61,175 bases of DNA from an uncultured Opitutia bacterium (GTDB lineage: Bacteria > Verrucomicrobiota > Verrucomicrobiia > Opitutales > Puniceicoccaceae). The DNA lies in NCBI GenBank assembly GCA_913056175.1, contig CAJXLM010000012.1:1-61175 (forward strand), read 5' to 3'. Every line of letters starts with the position of its first letter. The first letter of the stretch is position 1. A program made the position numbers and the translations under genes. The notes beneath the pieces were generated by a model. That model worked only from the letters and a program-made list of their open reading frames with translations. It ran no database searches and was not told the DNA's origin. Below are positions 38,603 through 49,592 of the stretch, piece after piece.

Positions 38603-39646
38603 TCAGGCAAACTGGCGGAGGAAGCGTTCGTCGTTCTGGTAAAAGAGGCGGATGTCATCGATGCCATGCAGGTACATGGCAATCCGCTCGATGCCCAGGC
38701 CGAAGGCGAAACCGGACACCTCGGCGGGATCGTAGCCGACCGCCTCGAAAACGGCCGGGTCGACCATCCCGCAGCCCATGATCTCGATCCAGGGCGCGCC
38801 GACCTTCCCGAGGTGCTCGCTGGAGAAGTCGACCTCGAAGCTGGGCTCGGTGTAGGGAAAGAAGTGCGGCCGGAAGCGAGTGCGCGCATCCGGTCCGAGG
38901 AGCTCGCGCACGAAGTGGTCGAGGACGGCTTTGAGATCGCGCACGCTCACCTGCCGGTCCACCAAGAGTCCCTCAATCTGGTGGAAGTTCGCACTGTGGG
39001 TGGCATCAGCAGTGTCCCGGCGGAAGCAGCGGCCCGGCGAAAGGATGCGGAGAGGAGGCGAATGCGCGAGCATCGTCCGGATCTGCGTGCTCGAGGTGTG
39101 GGTGCGCAGGAGGTAGGGATCCCCGCTCCCCTCCCGACGGACGTTGTCGACCTCCGACCCGCTCCGCAGGTAGTAGGTGTCCTGCAGGTCGCGGGCGGGG
39201 TGGTCCGGCGGGGTGTTCAGGGCGTCAAAGCAGTGGAAGGCGGTCTCCACGTCCGTCCCCTCGACGACCGAGAATCCCAGCCGGCGGAAGATCGAGACGA
39301 TGCGCTCGCGGGTCTGGGTGAGCGGATGGAGAGGACCGCGGGGGGGGTCGGGGCTGGACAGGGTCGGGTCCTCGGGCGGCCCGAGCCGCTCGGTGAACTC
39401 GCGCTCACGGACCGCCTCCTCGGCCTCCGCAAAGACGGCCTCCAGCTCGGCCTTGAGGGCATTCAGCCGCTGCCCGAAGGCGGGCTTTTCCTCCTTGGGA
39501 AGGCTGCCGATCTGCTTGCGCAGCGCAGTGAAGGCTCCCTTCGGCCCGAAATAACGAGCCTTGGTCTCCTCGAGGCGGGGCCGGGTTTCCACCCCCTCGA
39601 GATCGGCCCTTGCTTCGGTGACCAACGATTCGCCCGGCTCTGCCAT
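38603..39646 (-). CDS. pheS: Phenylalanine-tRNA ligase alpha subunit
   Basis: 347 aa from ATG at 39646 (MAEPGESLVTEARADLEGVETR). An N-terminal coiled coil is followed by class II synthetase motifs: motif 2 around GRCFRRDTADATHSANFHQIEG and motif 3 in GFAFGLGIERIAMYLHGIDDIR. It charges tRNA-Phe with PheT. The gene order rpmI-rplT-pheS-pheT is the common one. Confidence 0.97.
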   Translation of the reverse strand: MAEPGESLVTEARADLEGVETRPRLEETKARYFGPKGAFTALRKQIGSLPKEEKPAFGQRLNALKAELEAVFAEAEEAVREREFTERLGPPEDPTLSSPDPPRGPLHPLTQTRERIVSIFRRLGFSVVEGTDVETAFHCFDALNTPPDHPARDLQDTYYLRSGSEVDNVRREGSGDPYLLRTHTSSTQIRTMLAHSPPLRILSPGRCFRRDTADATHSANFHQIEGLLVDRQVSVRDLKAVLDHFVRELLGPDARTRFRPHFFPYTEPSFEVDFSSEHLGKVGAPWIEIMGCGMVDPAVFEAVGYDPAEVSGFAFGLGIERIAMYLHGIDDIRLFYQNDERFLRQFA

Positions 39647-39722
39647 GGCAACTTCCTCTCCCGATCGCCTCCGGCGGCGGTTCCGCGCCTGTCGAACGAA
39701 CCGACCGCGCTCCCGGCCCGCC

Positions 39723-40094
39723 TCAGGCGGCGGATTTTTCCTCGCGGGCGGACTTGGCCGTTTCCACGAGCCGGGCGAAGGCCTCGGGATCATGGATGGC
39801 CAGCTCGGAGAGGCTCTTCCGGTTCAAGGTCACCCCGGCGGCCTGCAGTCCGTTCATGAACCGGCTGTAGTTGATCCCGTTCGCCCGGCAGGCCGCGTTG
39901 ATGCGGACGATCCAGAGCTGCCGCATCTCGCTCTTGCGCTTGCGGCGGTCGCGGTAGGCGAACTTCTCGCCGCGCTCGACGGCGTCCTTCGCGTAGCGAT
40001 AGAGGCGGGACTTGTTCCCGAAATAGCCGCGGGCCTTTTTCAGGACCTTCTTGCGGCGGGCGCGGGATGCGGGGGCTCCGGTGGCTCGTGGCAT
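39723..40094 (-). CDS. rplT: Ribosomal protein L20
   Basis: 123 aa. The long basic N-terminal helix (MPRATGAPASRARRKKVLKKARGYFGNKSRLYRYAKDAVE) and the globular GINYSRFMNGLQAAGVTLNRKSLSELA are intact. L20 is needed for 50S assembly and in E. coli represses its own operon through an infC-rpmI leader; infC is not in this cluster. Confidence 0.97.
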   Translation of the reverse strand: MPRATGAPASRARRKKVLKKARGYFGNKSRLYRYAKDAVERGEKFAYRDRRKRKSEMRQLWIVRINAACRANGINYSRFMNGLQAAGVTLNRKSLSELAIHDPEAFARLVETAKSAREEKSAA

Positions 40095-40147
40095 GGGAAA
40101 ACTCCGTGGGAAATGCTGCGGGCGGGTCGCGGTTCAGCGGGGACCGC

Positions 40148-40333
40148 TCAGAGGATCGCCTTCTCGAGGCGCTTCTGCATGCCCTTCGAGACCGACTGGT
40201 CCTGGCGGGCCCGGCGCAGCTGCTTGGTGCTCTTCTTGCGCAGCAGGTGACGCTTGCCGGGCTTGCGGCGCATGAGACGCCCGGACCCGGTGACCTTGAA
40301 ACGCTTGGCGATCGACTTGCTGGTCTTCTGCAT
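40148..40333 (-). CDS. rpmI: Ribosomal protein L35
   Basis: 61 aa. MQKTSKSIAKRFKVTGSGRLMRRKPGKRHLLRKKSTKQLRR is the L35 signature. 53 bases before rplT. It is preceded by a strong hairpin, not by infC. Confidence 0.96.
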   Translation of the reverse strand: MQKTSKSIAKRFKVTGSGRLMRRKPGKRHLLRKKSTKQLRRARQDQSVSKGMQKRLEKAIL

Positions 40334-40359
40334 GGGAAAAACCTTGAAGGGAATCGCGC

Positions 40360-40407
40360 CGCCCGCCCCGTGTAAAGGGAAAACCTCCCACGGGGTCGCG
40401 GCGGGCG
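40360..40407 (-). promoter_or_regulatory. Strong leader hairpin between rpsA and rpmI
   Basis: GGCGGGCG-type outer arms (40400-40407 with 40360-40367, 8 bases) and inner arms (40389-40393 with 40368-40372, 5 bases) enclose a 16-base loop, with a 6-base bulge on one side. It starts 6 bases from the rpsA stop and ends 27 bases before rpmI, with a TTTTT tract (40338-40342) just before the rpmI start. It could terminate rpsA transcription, or be an attenuator or L20 target for rpmI-rplT. Confidence 0.5.
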
Positions 40408-40412
40408 TCCTT

Positions 40413-42071
40413 TTACTTGCCTGCCTTGTCGAGAATGTCCCCGAGGCTGGCGAGATCCTCCTCCCCGGAGAGGGAGTCGTAGGCCGCGGCCTCGGCGGCC
40501 ACCTCCTCGTCCGAGTAGCCCGCCGCCTTCATGCTCAGGCCGATCCGGCGGTCGTTCTTGTCGATCTTGATGACTCGGGCGGTCACCTCCTGCCCGACCT
40601 CGACGACATCCTTGGGACTCTCCACGCGCTCCTCGCTGAGCTGGCTGACATGGACGAGGCCGTCGATGTCCTTCTCCAGTTCCACGAACGCGCCGTAGTT
40701 GGTAAGCTTGGTGACCCGGCCGGTGACGAGGTCGCCGATCTTGAAGTGCTGCTCGATCTCCTCCCACGGGTCGGAGTCGAGTTGCTTCATGCCGAGGGAG
40801 ATCCGGCGGTTCTTCACGTCCACATCGAGCACGATGGCGTCGACCTCCTGGTCCTTCTTCACGACCTCGTTCGGGTTGTTCACCTTGCGGGTCCAGCTCA
40901 TGTCGGAGACGTGCACCATGCCGTCGATGCCCTCCTCCAGCTCCACGAAGGCGCCATAATTGGTGAGGTTGCGCACCCGGCCGCGCACATGGGCCCCCAC
41001 GGGATAGTTGTGCGGGGCCATGTCCCACGGGTTCTCCTCGAGCTGCCGCATGCCGAGGGAGATCTTCTGCTCGTCCTTCTGGATCCCGAGAACCACCGCC
41101 TCGACATCCTGCCCAATGCTGAGGATCTCGGAGGGCTTGTTGATCCGCTTCGTCCACGACATCTCGGTGACGTGGACGAGGCCTTCGACGCCCTCCTCGA
41201 TTTCGACGAAAGCCCCGTAGGCGACGAGGTTGACGACCCGGCCCTTGACGACGGCACCGACGGGGCAGCGCTGCTCGATGTTGTCCCAGGGGTTGGGGGT
41301 GAGCTGCTTGGTGCCCAGGGAAACCCGCTCGCGGGTGCGGTCGACCTCGAGAATCTGCACCTCGATTTCCTCGCCGGGCTTGACGAGTTCGCTGGGGTGG
41401 GAGACCCGGCCCCAGCTCATGTCGGTGATGTGGAGGAGGCCATCGAGACCGTCGAGGTCCACGAAGGCCCCGTAGTCAGTGATGTTCTTCACCGTCCCGC
41501 GAATGCGGTCGCCGGGCTGGACCTCCTCGAGGATCTTGCGCCGCTTCTCCGCGCGCTGCTCCTCGATGAGTTCCCGGCGGGACACCACGATGTTCTTCCG
41601 CTCGGGGTGGATCTTGATGACCTTGAAATCGTAAGTCTGCCCGACGTACTGGTCGAGGTTCTTGGGGGGCTGGATGTCGATCTGCGACGCCGGCAGGAAC
41701 GAGTCGACCCCGATGCTGATGATGAGTCCGCCCTTCACCTTCGACTTCACCCGGCCGGGCACGACCGAGCCCTCCTCGCAGTTGTTGATGATGTTCTCCC
41801 AGTTTTTCTTCTGCTCCGCCTTATCGTAGGACACGACCGGATTGCCGTCGCGATCCTCGAGGCGCTCGAGGAAGACCTCCAGCTCGCCGCCGACGTCCAG
41901 CTCGGAAACGTCGCCAAATTCCACCGAGGGCACGGCCGCCTCGGACTTACCACCGATGTCCACAATGACTTCGGTCGGCCGGATCTCCATGATCCGGCCC
42001 TTGATGATTTCGCCCTCCTCCAGCTTGTCGATGGAGCTGTCGGAGAGAAGTTCGTCCATTAAGGAACTCAT
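40413..42071 (-). CDS. rpsA: Ribosomal protein S1
   Basis: 552 aa with six S1 RNA-binding repeats at about residues 20-85, 105-170, 190-260, 275-345, 360-430 and 450-520. The last four each carry a GAFV-type strand (DYGAFVDLDGLDGLLHITDMSW, AYGAFVEIEEGVEGLVHVTEMSW and so on). It holds mRNA on the 30S and aids initiation on structured or weak Shine-Dalgarno leaders. Many starts in this window lack a clear Shine-Dalgarno, which fits a strong need for S1. It is the first gene of the minus-strand cluster. Confidence 0.97.
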   Translation of the reverse strand: MSSLMDELLSDSSIDKLEEGEIIKGRIMEIRPTEVIVDIGGKSEAAVPSVEFGDVSELDVGGELEVFLERLEDRDGNPVVSYDKAEQKKNWENIINNCEEGSVVPGRVKSKVKGGLIISIGVDSFLPASQIDIQPPKNLDQYVGQTYDFKVIKIHPERKNIVVSRRELIEEQRAEKRRKILEEVQPGDRIRGTVKNITDYGAFVDLDGLDGLLHITDMSWGRVSHPSELVKPGEEIEVQILEVDRTRERVSLGTKQLTPNPWDNIEQRCPVGAVVKGRVVNLVAYGAFVEIEEGVEGLVHVTEMSWTKRINKPSEILSIGQDVEAVVLGIQKDEQKISLGMRQLEENPWDMAPHNYPVGAHVRGRVRNLTNYGAFVELEEGIDGMVHVSDMSWTRKVNNPNEVVKKDQEVDAIVLDVDVKNRRISLGMKQLDSDPWEEIEQHFKIGDLVTGRVTKLTNYGAFVELEKDIDGLVHVSQLSEERVESPKDVVEVGQEVTARVIKIDKNDRRIGLSMKAAGYSDEEVAAEAAAYDSLSGEEDLASLGDILDKAGK

Positions 42072-42206
42072 GTACTGGGAAGAAACAGGCCACCGGGATA
42101 CGGGAGCCCACTGGTTGGGTTGAGGGTTGGAATGGGTGTTTGTGCCTCTGGCGCGGGGGAAGGAGCGGTCGGGCCCGCAACCTCTTCGCGCCGGGGCAAG
42201 TCGAGG

Positions 42207-42234
42207 AATCTAGCACACCTCGGTGGTCCCGCAA
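42207..42234 (-). promoter_or_regulatory. Putative promoter of rpsA
   Basis: On the minus strand TTGCGG (42229-42234), a 16-base spacer, and TAGATT (42207-42212) preceded by TGC, which makes an extended -10. The start site would be near 42200, leaving a leader of about 130 bases, room for the autogenous control known for S1 in other bacteria. Confidence 0.45.
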
Positions 42235-42267
42235 GGGAAAAACCGAGCTGACCGCCGCTCCCCTTCC

Positions 42268-44295
<2,028 letters not shown>

Positions 44296-44358
44296 CCCGC
44301 TACCCTGAGGGCCCACCTCCCCACGACGCAAGGAGGACCGCGGAACGGGGTGCAAGGG

Positions 44359-45411
44359 TTACAGGGCCGGGTCCGCGGCAAGGCGCTGGTGAAGCCCGCG
44401 GACGTCCTCGGGTTGGATGCGCACGCGGAGGAGGGTTCGCCGACCCTCCCGCTCGGAGGCGAGGGTCTCCAACAGGGGCAGGGGCGGACCGCTGCCCTGG
44501 CTGAGGAAGAGCCGGGCAAGGGCGATCAGCTGGTTCTGGAGGGTTGACTGCAGGGCGGCCGCCTGCCCCTCGGTGGGGAGGTCGACCCGCAGGGTGAAAT
44601 CCACTTCCTCCCCCACCCGGAGGGCCCACGCCATTCCCTCCATTTCCCCGGCCGGACGCAGGCCGGGGAACAGGGCGGCGGCCTGCTCGGTCGCCCCGCG
44701 CAGGTCGGCCCGCACGGCGTCCATCCCCTCGGCGCGCATCCAGACCTGGGCCTCCGCGTCGACGAGGTCATCCCGCACTGCCGCCAGCGGCGCCGGCAGC
44801 TCGCCCTTCCCGACCGGCCGGGCGAGAAAGGCCGCCATGAGGTCCGGATCGCCGGCGAAGAGAAGGGTGGAGTCGGCCGAGCCCGGGCGCAGGAGGACGT
44901 CGACCTCCTCACCGTCCGCCGACAAAACGGTCACGAGAGGCTCGCCCGCCTCCGTCACCGTTCGGGACACCTCCACCTCCTCCCCCTCGGACGCGGCGAG
45001 GGTCCGGGCCCACTGCTCGACCTGGTCCGCACCGTGTTCCCCGCGGATGGAGAAACCGAGGAGGGCACCCCCGGAATCGAGGCCATCCTCCCAATCGGCC
45101 ACCTCCGAGGCGACGAGGGCCACGGCCTGCCAGTCCTCGGGAGTCGTGCCGGTCAGCGCCTGCCAGCGGACCCGCCAATCCACGCCACCGCCCGTGGTCC
45201 ACTGCTCCCAGGAAAGGTCCCCGACCGCCTCGGCGAACGGAGTCCCGCGGAGGGCGGCGAAATCCGCGTAGAGGGCCACGCGCTCCTCCCCGGTGAAGAG
45301 GTCGGTGAGACGGGCCTGTCTCTCCGCGGCAGACTCTCCCCCGCAGGCGGTGAGTGCGGCGAGGGAAACGAGGCTGAGGATGCAGGGAAGGATCCGGGAG
45401 GAGGGCTTCAT
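44359..45411 (-). CDS. Predicted lipoprotein of unknown function
   Basis: 350 aa from ATG at 45411. The signal peptide MKPSSRILPCILSLVSLAALTACGG has a lipobox LTAC, with the acylated cysteine at residue 23. The mature part is acidic and Ala-Leu-rich with beta-rich blocks (RVALYADFAALRGTPFAEAV, ALLGFSIRGEHGADQVEQW, MAWALRVGEEVDFTLRVDLPT). Repeating 'mean size versus score' blocks resemble DUF3352-like surface proteins only loosely. No family is claimed. Probably anchored in the periplasmic membrane face. It lies between the flavodoxin and DUF255 genes on the same strand. Confidence 0.75.
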   Translation of the reverse strand: MKPSSRILPCILSLVSLAALTACGGESAAERQARLTDLFTGEERVALYADFAALRGTPFAEAVGDLSWEQWTTGGGVDWRVRWQALTGTTPEDWQAVALVASEVADWEDGLDSGGALLGFSIRGEHGADQVEQWARTLAASEGEEVEVSRTVTEAGEPLVTVLSADGEEVDVLLRPGSADSTLLFAGDPDLMAAFLARPVGKGELPAPLAAVRDDLVDAEAQVWMRAEGMDAVRADLRGATEQAAALFPGLRPAGEMEGMAWALRVGEEVDFTLRVDLPTEGQAAALQSTLQNQLIALARLFLSQGSGPPLPLLETLASEREGRRTLLRVRIQPEDVRGLHQRLAADPAL

Positions 45412-45494
45412 GGGCGGAAGCCCACGCGATGCGGACGGGAAAGGGAAGCGGAAACTGTCGGGGCAGCTTTCCCGGGAGGGGGCCGCACCTCGGC

Positions 45495-45956
45495 TCAGGC
45501 CGCCGGCGCGGCCAACGCCGTGAGGAACTTCTGCGCCCACTCCTCGTAGCCGTCCTCGAAGTCCACATCGAGCTCGCTCCGGTCGATGATCTTGCGGGCA
45601 CCCCCCTGCAGGAGGGCCTCCTCGACCTTCCGGCCGCATCCGCAGAAGTCGTCGTACGAGCTGTCCCCGAGGGCGCACACCGCGAATTCCACCCCGGAGA
45701 GGTCCCCCGCCTTGCCATCGTAGAGGTCGAAACAGAAATCCTCCGCGTCATCCGGTGGATCCCCCTCCCCCCAAGTGGAGACCACGATGGCCACCCGCTT
45801 TTCCCCGCCGAGCTGCGCGGCCTCGTAGGTACCCATGTCTTCCACGGGAGCGGAAAAACCCGCTTCCTGGAGCTTTTCGCTCAAGTCATTGGCCAGCTCC
45901 TCGGCGTTGCCGGTCATCGTGCCGAAAAGGACCTTGATGGTGTTTTCGTCGCTCAT
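45495..45956 (-). CDS. Flavodoxin
   Basis: 153 aa from ATG at 45956. The FMN phosphate loop GTMTGNAEELAND is at residues 12-24. The isoalloxazine-binding loops are near STWGEGDPPDDA and CALGDSSYDDFCG. This is closest to the flavodoxin domain of sulfite-reductase or MioC-type proteins and acts as a one-electron carrier in the cytoplasm. The partner is unknown. Its stop-side neighbour is the lipoprotein, and it starts 11 bases after the DUF5069-type gene, so those two are likely co-transcribed. Confidence 0.9.
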   Translation of the reverse strand: MSDENTIKVLFGTMTGNAEELANDLSEKLQEAGFSAPVEDMGTYEAAQLGGEKRVAIVVSTWGEGDPPDDAEDFCFDLYDGKAGDLSGVEFAVCALGDSSYDDFCGCGRKVEEALLQGGARKIIDRSELDVDFEDGYEEWAQKFLTALAAPAA

Positions 45957-45967
45957 CGCTGTCTCCG

Positions 45968-46516
45968 TCATTCGTTGGAAAATCCGCGGCTCCGGGAAAC
46001 CTTTTCCACCCAGTCCACGATCGCCTCGTCGTCGCCGAGGAGTCGGACCTGTCGCAGGAATTCCGCGGGGTGGATGCCGTGGGCCCGCAGGAAGCGGCGG
46101 TCCCCGCCGCAATCGTACATGAGATCCGCGGGCAGCGCGCCGCGCAACTTGGCGCGGGCCTTGGCGAGGATCCGGGGCAGCCACTCGATCCCGCGGACGG
46201 CCGCCTCTTTCGGCGGGAGCTCTTCCGCCCGCACGGGACCGGAGGCCGACGGGTCGTCGTCGAGGGCCGCGAAGACTTGTTCCGAGGCAATCAGCAGGAA
46301 GGTCCCGAGGTCCGGCTCGCCGGAACTCACAAAGTCCTCCACGTAGTCGTACACGTCCATCACCCCGAGCCCGAGGGCGGCGAGGGTCGCCTGGTCGTCG
46401 GCGTCCACGGCTTGCCGGGGATCGCGCTCGCCCGCGCGGTACCGGGACTCCACCCGCTTCCAGATGGCGGTCAGTGTCTCGGTCAACCCGTAGAGGGAGG
46501 CAGTACTGGCGGTCAT
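45968..46516 (-). CDS. DUF5069-type protein
   Basis: 182 aa. ATG at 46516 has AAAGGG 7 bases upstream; ATG at 46522 is an alternative. The C-terminal part (LPRILAKARAKLRGALPADLMYDCGGDRRFLRAHGI followed by HPAEFLRQVRLLGDDEAIVDWV) looks like DUF5069, common in Verrucomicrobiota and Planctomycetota. The N-terminal ~100 residues are a helical region without a recognised family (GLGVMDVYDYVEDFVSSGEP). Function unknown. Adjacent to flavodoxin. Confidence 0.65.
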   Translation of the reverse strand: MTASTASLYGLTETLTAIWKRVESRYRAGERDPRQAVDADDQATLAALGLGVMDVYDYVEDFVSSGEPDLGTFLLIASEQVFAALDDDPSASGPVRAEELPPKEAAVRGIEWLPRILAKARAKLRGALPADLMYDCGGDRRFLRAHGIHPAEFLRQVRLLGDDEAIVDWVEKVSRSRGFSNE

Positions 46517-46589
46517 GGTCATGCCCTTTACAAGGCTATCCCGACGGGCGGGCGCAAGCTCGTCCGCGAAAATTTCCGCACCGGGCGCT

Positions 46590-48803
46590 TCAGGAGGAAC
46601 CCCCGCTGGCCAATCGTGGCGGGGCCGGCGGCTCCTCCAGCTCCACCCAGTCGGCGAGGACGCGCACGCCCTCCCGCAGGACAATGTCTACCCCAGCCCG
46701 ATTCCCGGGACGCGGGAGAGAATCGGCCGCCTCCTCCCGCAGGAGGATTTCCTCGGAAGGATACTCCTCCGCGCGGAGGTCCTCCCTCCTCCGGTCAAGC
46801 GATTGGTTGCGTTCGAGGGTCTCCTCGCGCTGCCGCTGCCTTTCCTCCAGCCGCAGGGACACCTCCGTCGCCTCCTGGCGCTCCCGGTAGTAGGCAATGG
46901 TCTCCTCGAGAAAGGCGAACTCCTCGAGGCGGGCCCGCCGGGCCGCGCTCCGCTCTTCGAGAGCCCGCAGCAGCGAGGGACTCACGGTGACGAGGTCTTC
47001 CCTCTCCTTCGGTTCGAGGCCAAACGCCATCGGGGTGACCTCGTCCCAGACGAGGGCATGGTCGAGTTCCCCCTCCCCGCGGGCGAGGTAGCGGGTCAGG
47101 GAGGGCACCACGAGGTCGGCCTTGACCCCCTCCAGCTGGGTGGAGGCCCCGTTGGGGAGGTAGTACTTCTGCACGGTCACCTTGGTCGCCCCGCTGTTCT
47201 CACTGGCCTCCGAGGAGAAAAGCCTCCGCTTCATCGGGAAGATGCCCTGGACCGTTCCCTTCCCGTGCGTGGACTGGTCGCCGACCACCACCGCCCGCTC
47301 GTAGTTCTGGAGCGCGCCGGCCACGATTTCCGAGGCGGAGGCCGTAAACTCCGAAGTGAGGATCACGAGGGGACCGTCCCAGGCCACGCCGGGATCTTCA
47401 TCCCGGTGGTCGCTGATCGTCCCGCGCACGGTCCGTACCTGCACGACGGGGCCGTCCGGGATGAAGAGCCCGGTGAGTTCCACCGCTTCCGAGAGGAGAC
47501 CGCCCCCGTTGCGACGGAGGTCGAGGAGCAGGCCTTCCATGCCCCGTTCCTCCAGCTTGTCGATGAGAAGGGCCACATCGTCACTGGAGTTCGGCCGATC
47601 CTCGCGGTCACCCCCGTAAAAGGAAGGAAGGGTGATCACCCCCACGGGCACCGTTCGCTGCCCGTCCTCCGCGGGAACCTGGTAGAGACGCGCGCGGGCG
47701 AGGTTGGCGGTCAGCTCGACCTCGTCCCGGGTGAGGGAGACCTCCCGGCGCACGGCGGGATCGCTCGCCTCACCGGGTCGGATTTTCAAACGGACCACGG
47801 TGTCCTTCTCCCCGCGGATGAGCTCCACGATGCGGCGGAGCTTCAGCCCGACCACGTCGATAAACTCGCCGTCGTCCCCTTGGGCGACGCCCACGATCTC
47901 ATCCTCGACCTGCAGTTCGCCGCCCAGCTCCGCCGGGCCCCCGGTGATGAGGTCGCGGATCGTGCAGACGCCATCCTCCTGGGAGAGGACCGCCCCGATC
48001 CCCACGAGCGAATTCTCGATCTGGATGGAGAGGTCCTCGAGGGAATCGGCGGAGAGGTACACCGAGTGCGGGTCGAAGGCTTTGGCGACGGTGGTCAGGA
48101 AGATCTCCTGGACCTCGCCGGGCTCGTAGCGAGCGAGATTCTTGAGGACGCGGTCGTAGCGATCCCTCACGATGGTCTTCGCCTCGGCGAGGGCTTCCTC
48201 GAAGGAGAGGGGCTCGGGGGCCTCCGCGGCGTTCTCCTCACCGTCCTCGCCCGCCGCGGACTCCGCGCCCGGCTCCTCGGGGGCCAGGAGGGGAATGATC
48301 TCGTTGAGCAGCTCGTACTGGATGCGTCTTTCCCAGAGTCGGTCCGCCTCCTCGCCCGCGGAGGGCCAGCCGACCTCTTCCCGGTCGGTCTCGTAGGTCA
48401 TCGGCTCGTCAAAGGAGAACTCACCCTCCTCGAGATACCCGCGCACCCAGTCGATCCGTTCCCGGACCCGGTCGTCAAAACGGGCAAAAATCCGGAAGGC
48501 CGGGTACAGCTGGCCGCTGCGGAGTTGCCGGGAGAGGGGCTGGCCGAATCGTTGCTGGAAGGACGCGAGGTCCTCGGCGGTGAAGTAGAGGTGGTTGAGG
48601 TCGAGGGCCTCCATGTACGCAACGAGGGTTTCCTCCATGGAGATGTCCTCGAGGGAACGATTGGAAAAATGGAGCTTTTCCAGCGAGTTCACGAGCCATC
48701 GCGTTTGCGCGCGCATCTCGGAATCCGCCTCGAAGACCTCCGCGTCGGCAGGAGGCAAGCCCCAGAGGATCAGGCAGCACAGGAATGGCAGGAGTCTTTT
48801 CAC
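46590..48803 (-). CDS. prc: Carboxy-terminal processing protease (Prc/Tsp, family S41)
   Basis: 737 aa from GTG at 48803, which gives a clean signal peptide (KRLLPFLCCLILWGLPPADA); a TTG 15 bases upstream is an alternative. A Tsp-type N-terminal domain is followed by a PDZ domain (LVGIGAVLSQEDGVCTIRDLITGGPAELGG), then the S41 catalytic core with the nucleophile in FTASASEIVAGAL and the lysine in DQSTHGKGTVQ. The charged coiled tail matches the long Prc C-terminus. It degrades or trims periplasmic proteins. Flanked by the DUF429 and DUF5069 genes. Confidence 0.94.
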   Translation of the reverse strand: MKRLLPFLCCLILWGLPPADAEVFEADSEMRAQTRWLVNSLEKLHFSNRSLEDISMEETLVAYMEALDLNHLYFTAEDLASFQQRFGQPLSRQLRSGQLYPAFRIFARFDDRVRERIDWVRGYLEEGEFSFDEPMTYETDREEVGWPSAGEEADRLWERRIQYELLNEIIPLLAPEEPGAESAAGEDGEENAAEAPEPLSFEEALAEAKTIVRDRYDRVLKNLARYEPGEVQEIFLTTVAKAFDPHSVYLSADSLEDLSIQIENSLVGIGAVLSQEDGVCTIRDLITGGPAELGGELQVEDEIVGVAQGDDGEFIDVVGLKLRRIVELIRGEKDTVVRLKIRPGEASDPAVRREVSLTRDEVELTANLARARLYQVPAEDGQRTVPVGVITLPSFYGGDREDRPNSSDDVALLIDKLEERGMEGLLLDLRRNGGGLLSEAVELTGLFIPDGPVVQVRTVRGTISDHRDEDPGVAWDGPLVILTSEFTASASEIVAGALQNYERAVVVGDQSTHGKGTVQGIFPMKRRLFSSEASENSGATKVTVQKYYLPNGASTQLEGVKADLVVPSLTRYLARGEGELDHALVWDEVTPMAFGLEPKEREDLVTVSPSLLRALEERSAARRARLEEFAFLEETIAYYRERQEATEVSLRLEERQRQREETLERNQSLDRRREDLRAEEYPSEEILLREEAADSLPRPGNRAGVDIVLREGVRVLADWVELEEPPAPPRLASGGSS

Positions 48804-48845
48804 CGTGATCGGGAGCAAACCGAAGTTCCGGGCGAGGTCAAAATC

Positions 48846-49592
48846 TTAGCCCGTTTCCCCGCCCAACCGCGCTTCCCGGCCGGGTACTGGCAGGAGGTAC
48901 GCGGGCAAACCCTCGGCCCTCGGTCCACCGAGTTCCTCACACGCCGACCGGGCAGCCATGGCGAGAACGGCGGCGTCGGCGAGGTCCGCCTCTCCCCAGC
49001 CCACCCCGGCAACCCGCCCTGGCCGGAGTTCCCCGGGACGCCCGAGGAGAGGCTCGAGCAGTTCCAGCCGCTCCCGCATGCCGTCCGCTTGGTGCTTCGA
49101 GGGGAGGGAGCGGTCGGGAAAAAGTGCCCGCCAGCACAGCTCAGGATGCGACTCCACGGGCCGGGTTGCTTCCGGCGGCCAAGTAGCGAGGGCCTGCTCC
49201 AGCTCCAGGATCTTCGACCCCAGCCCATACGCCTGCCGGGAGAGACCGCGCCCGGTGACCTCCCGGTTGACCCGATTGGCCGTGGCGTAATCGCCCGCCC
49301 CGGCCGCTTCCGCGCACGGCGGGGAAAAGACCGTGGCGGAGCGGGGCCAACCGAGCCGCCGCCGGGCTTCCCGGTCGCAGGCGCGCACCGGGCACTCGGC
49401 CGTGGGCAGGCCGATGGGCATGTCCACGAGAACGCGCTCGCACCCGGTCAGGAACGCTACGAGGTCCCCGAAACCGCGGGCGAGGTGGACGGCTGTCGAA
49501 CCCTCCCCTCCCGCGCGGACCGCCAGCCACCCGCCCCGACAACCGTCGACGCCGGCCACCGTACCGCCGCGGGCAGGAAGGTGTGCACTCAC
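48846..49592 (-). CDS. DUF429 family protein
   Basis: 248 aa from GTG at 49592, overlapping the dps stop by GTGA. AGVDGCRGGWLAV at the start and DMPIGLP, then FSPPC and HPELCWRALF, are DUF429 signatures of an RNase H-like fold. The C-terminal ADLADAAVLAMAAR gives the late acidic residue. A nuclease-like activity is suggested by fold but not proven. The coupling to dps is noteworthy. Ends 42 bases before the prc start region. Confidence 0.82.
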   Translation of the reverse strand: MSAHLPARGGTVAGVDGCRGGWLAVRAGGEGSTAVHLARGFGDLVAFLTGCERVLVDMPIGLPTAECPVRACDREARRRLGWPRSATVFSPPCAEAAGAGDYATANRVNREVTGRGLSRQAYGLGSKILELEQALATWPPEATRPVESHPELCWRALFPDRSLPSKHQADGMRERLELLEPLLGRPGELRPGRVAGVGWGEADLADAAVLAMAARSACEELGGPRAEGLPAYLLPVPGREARLGGETG

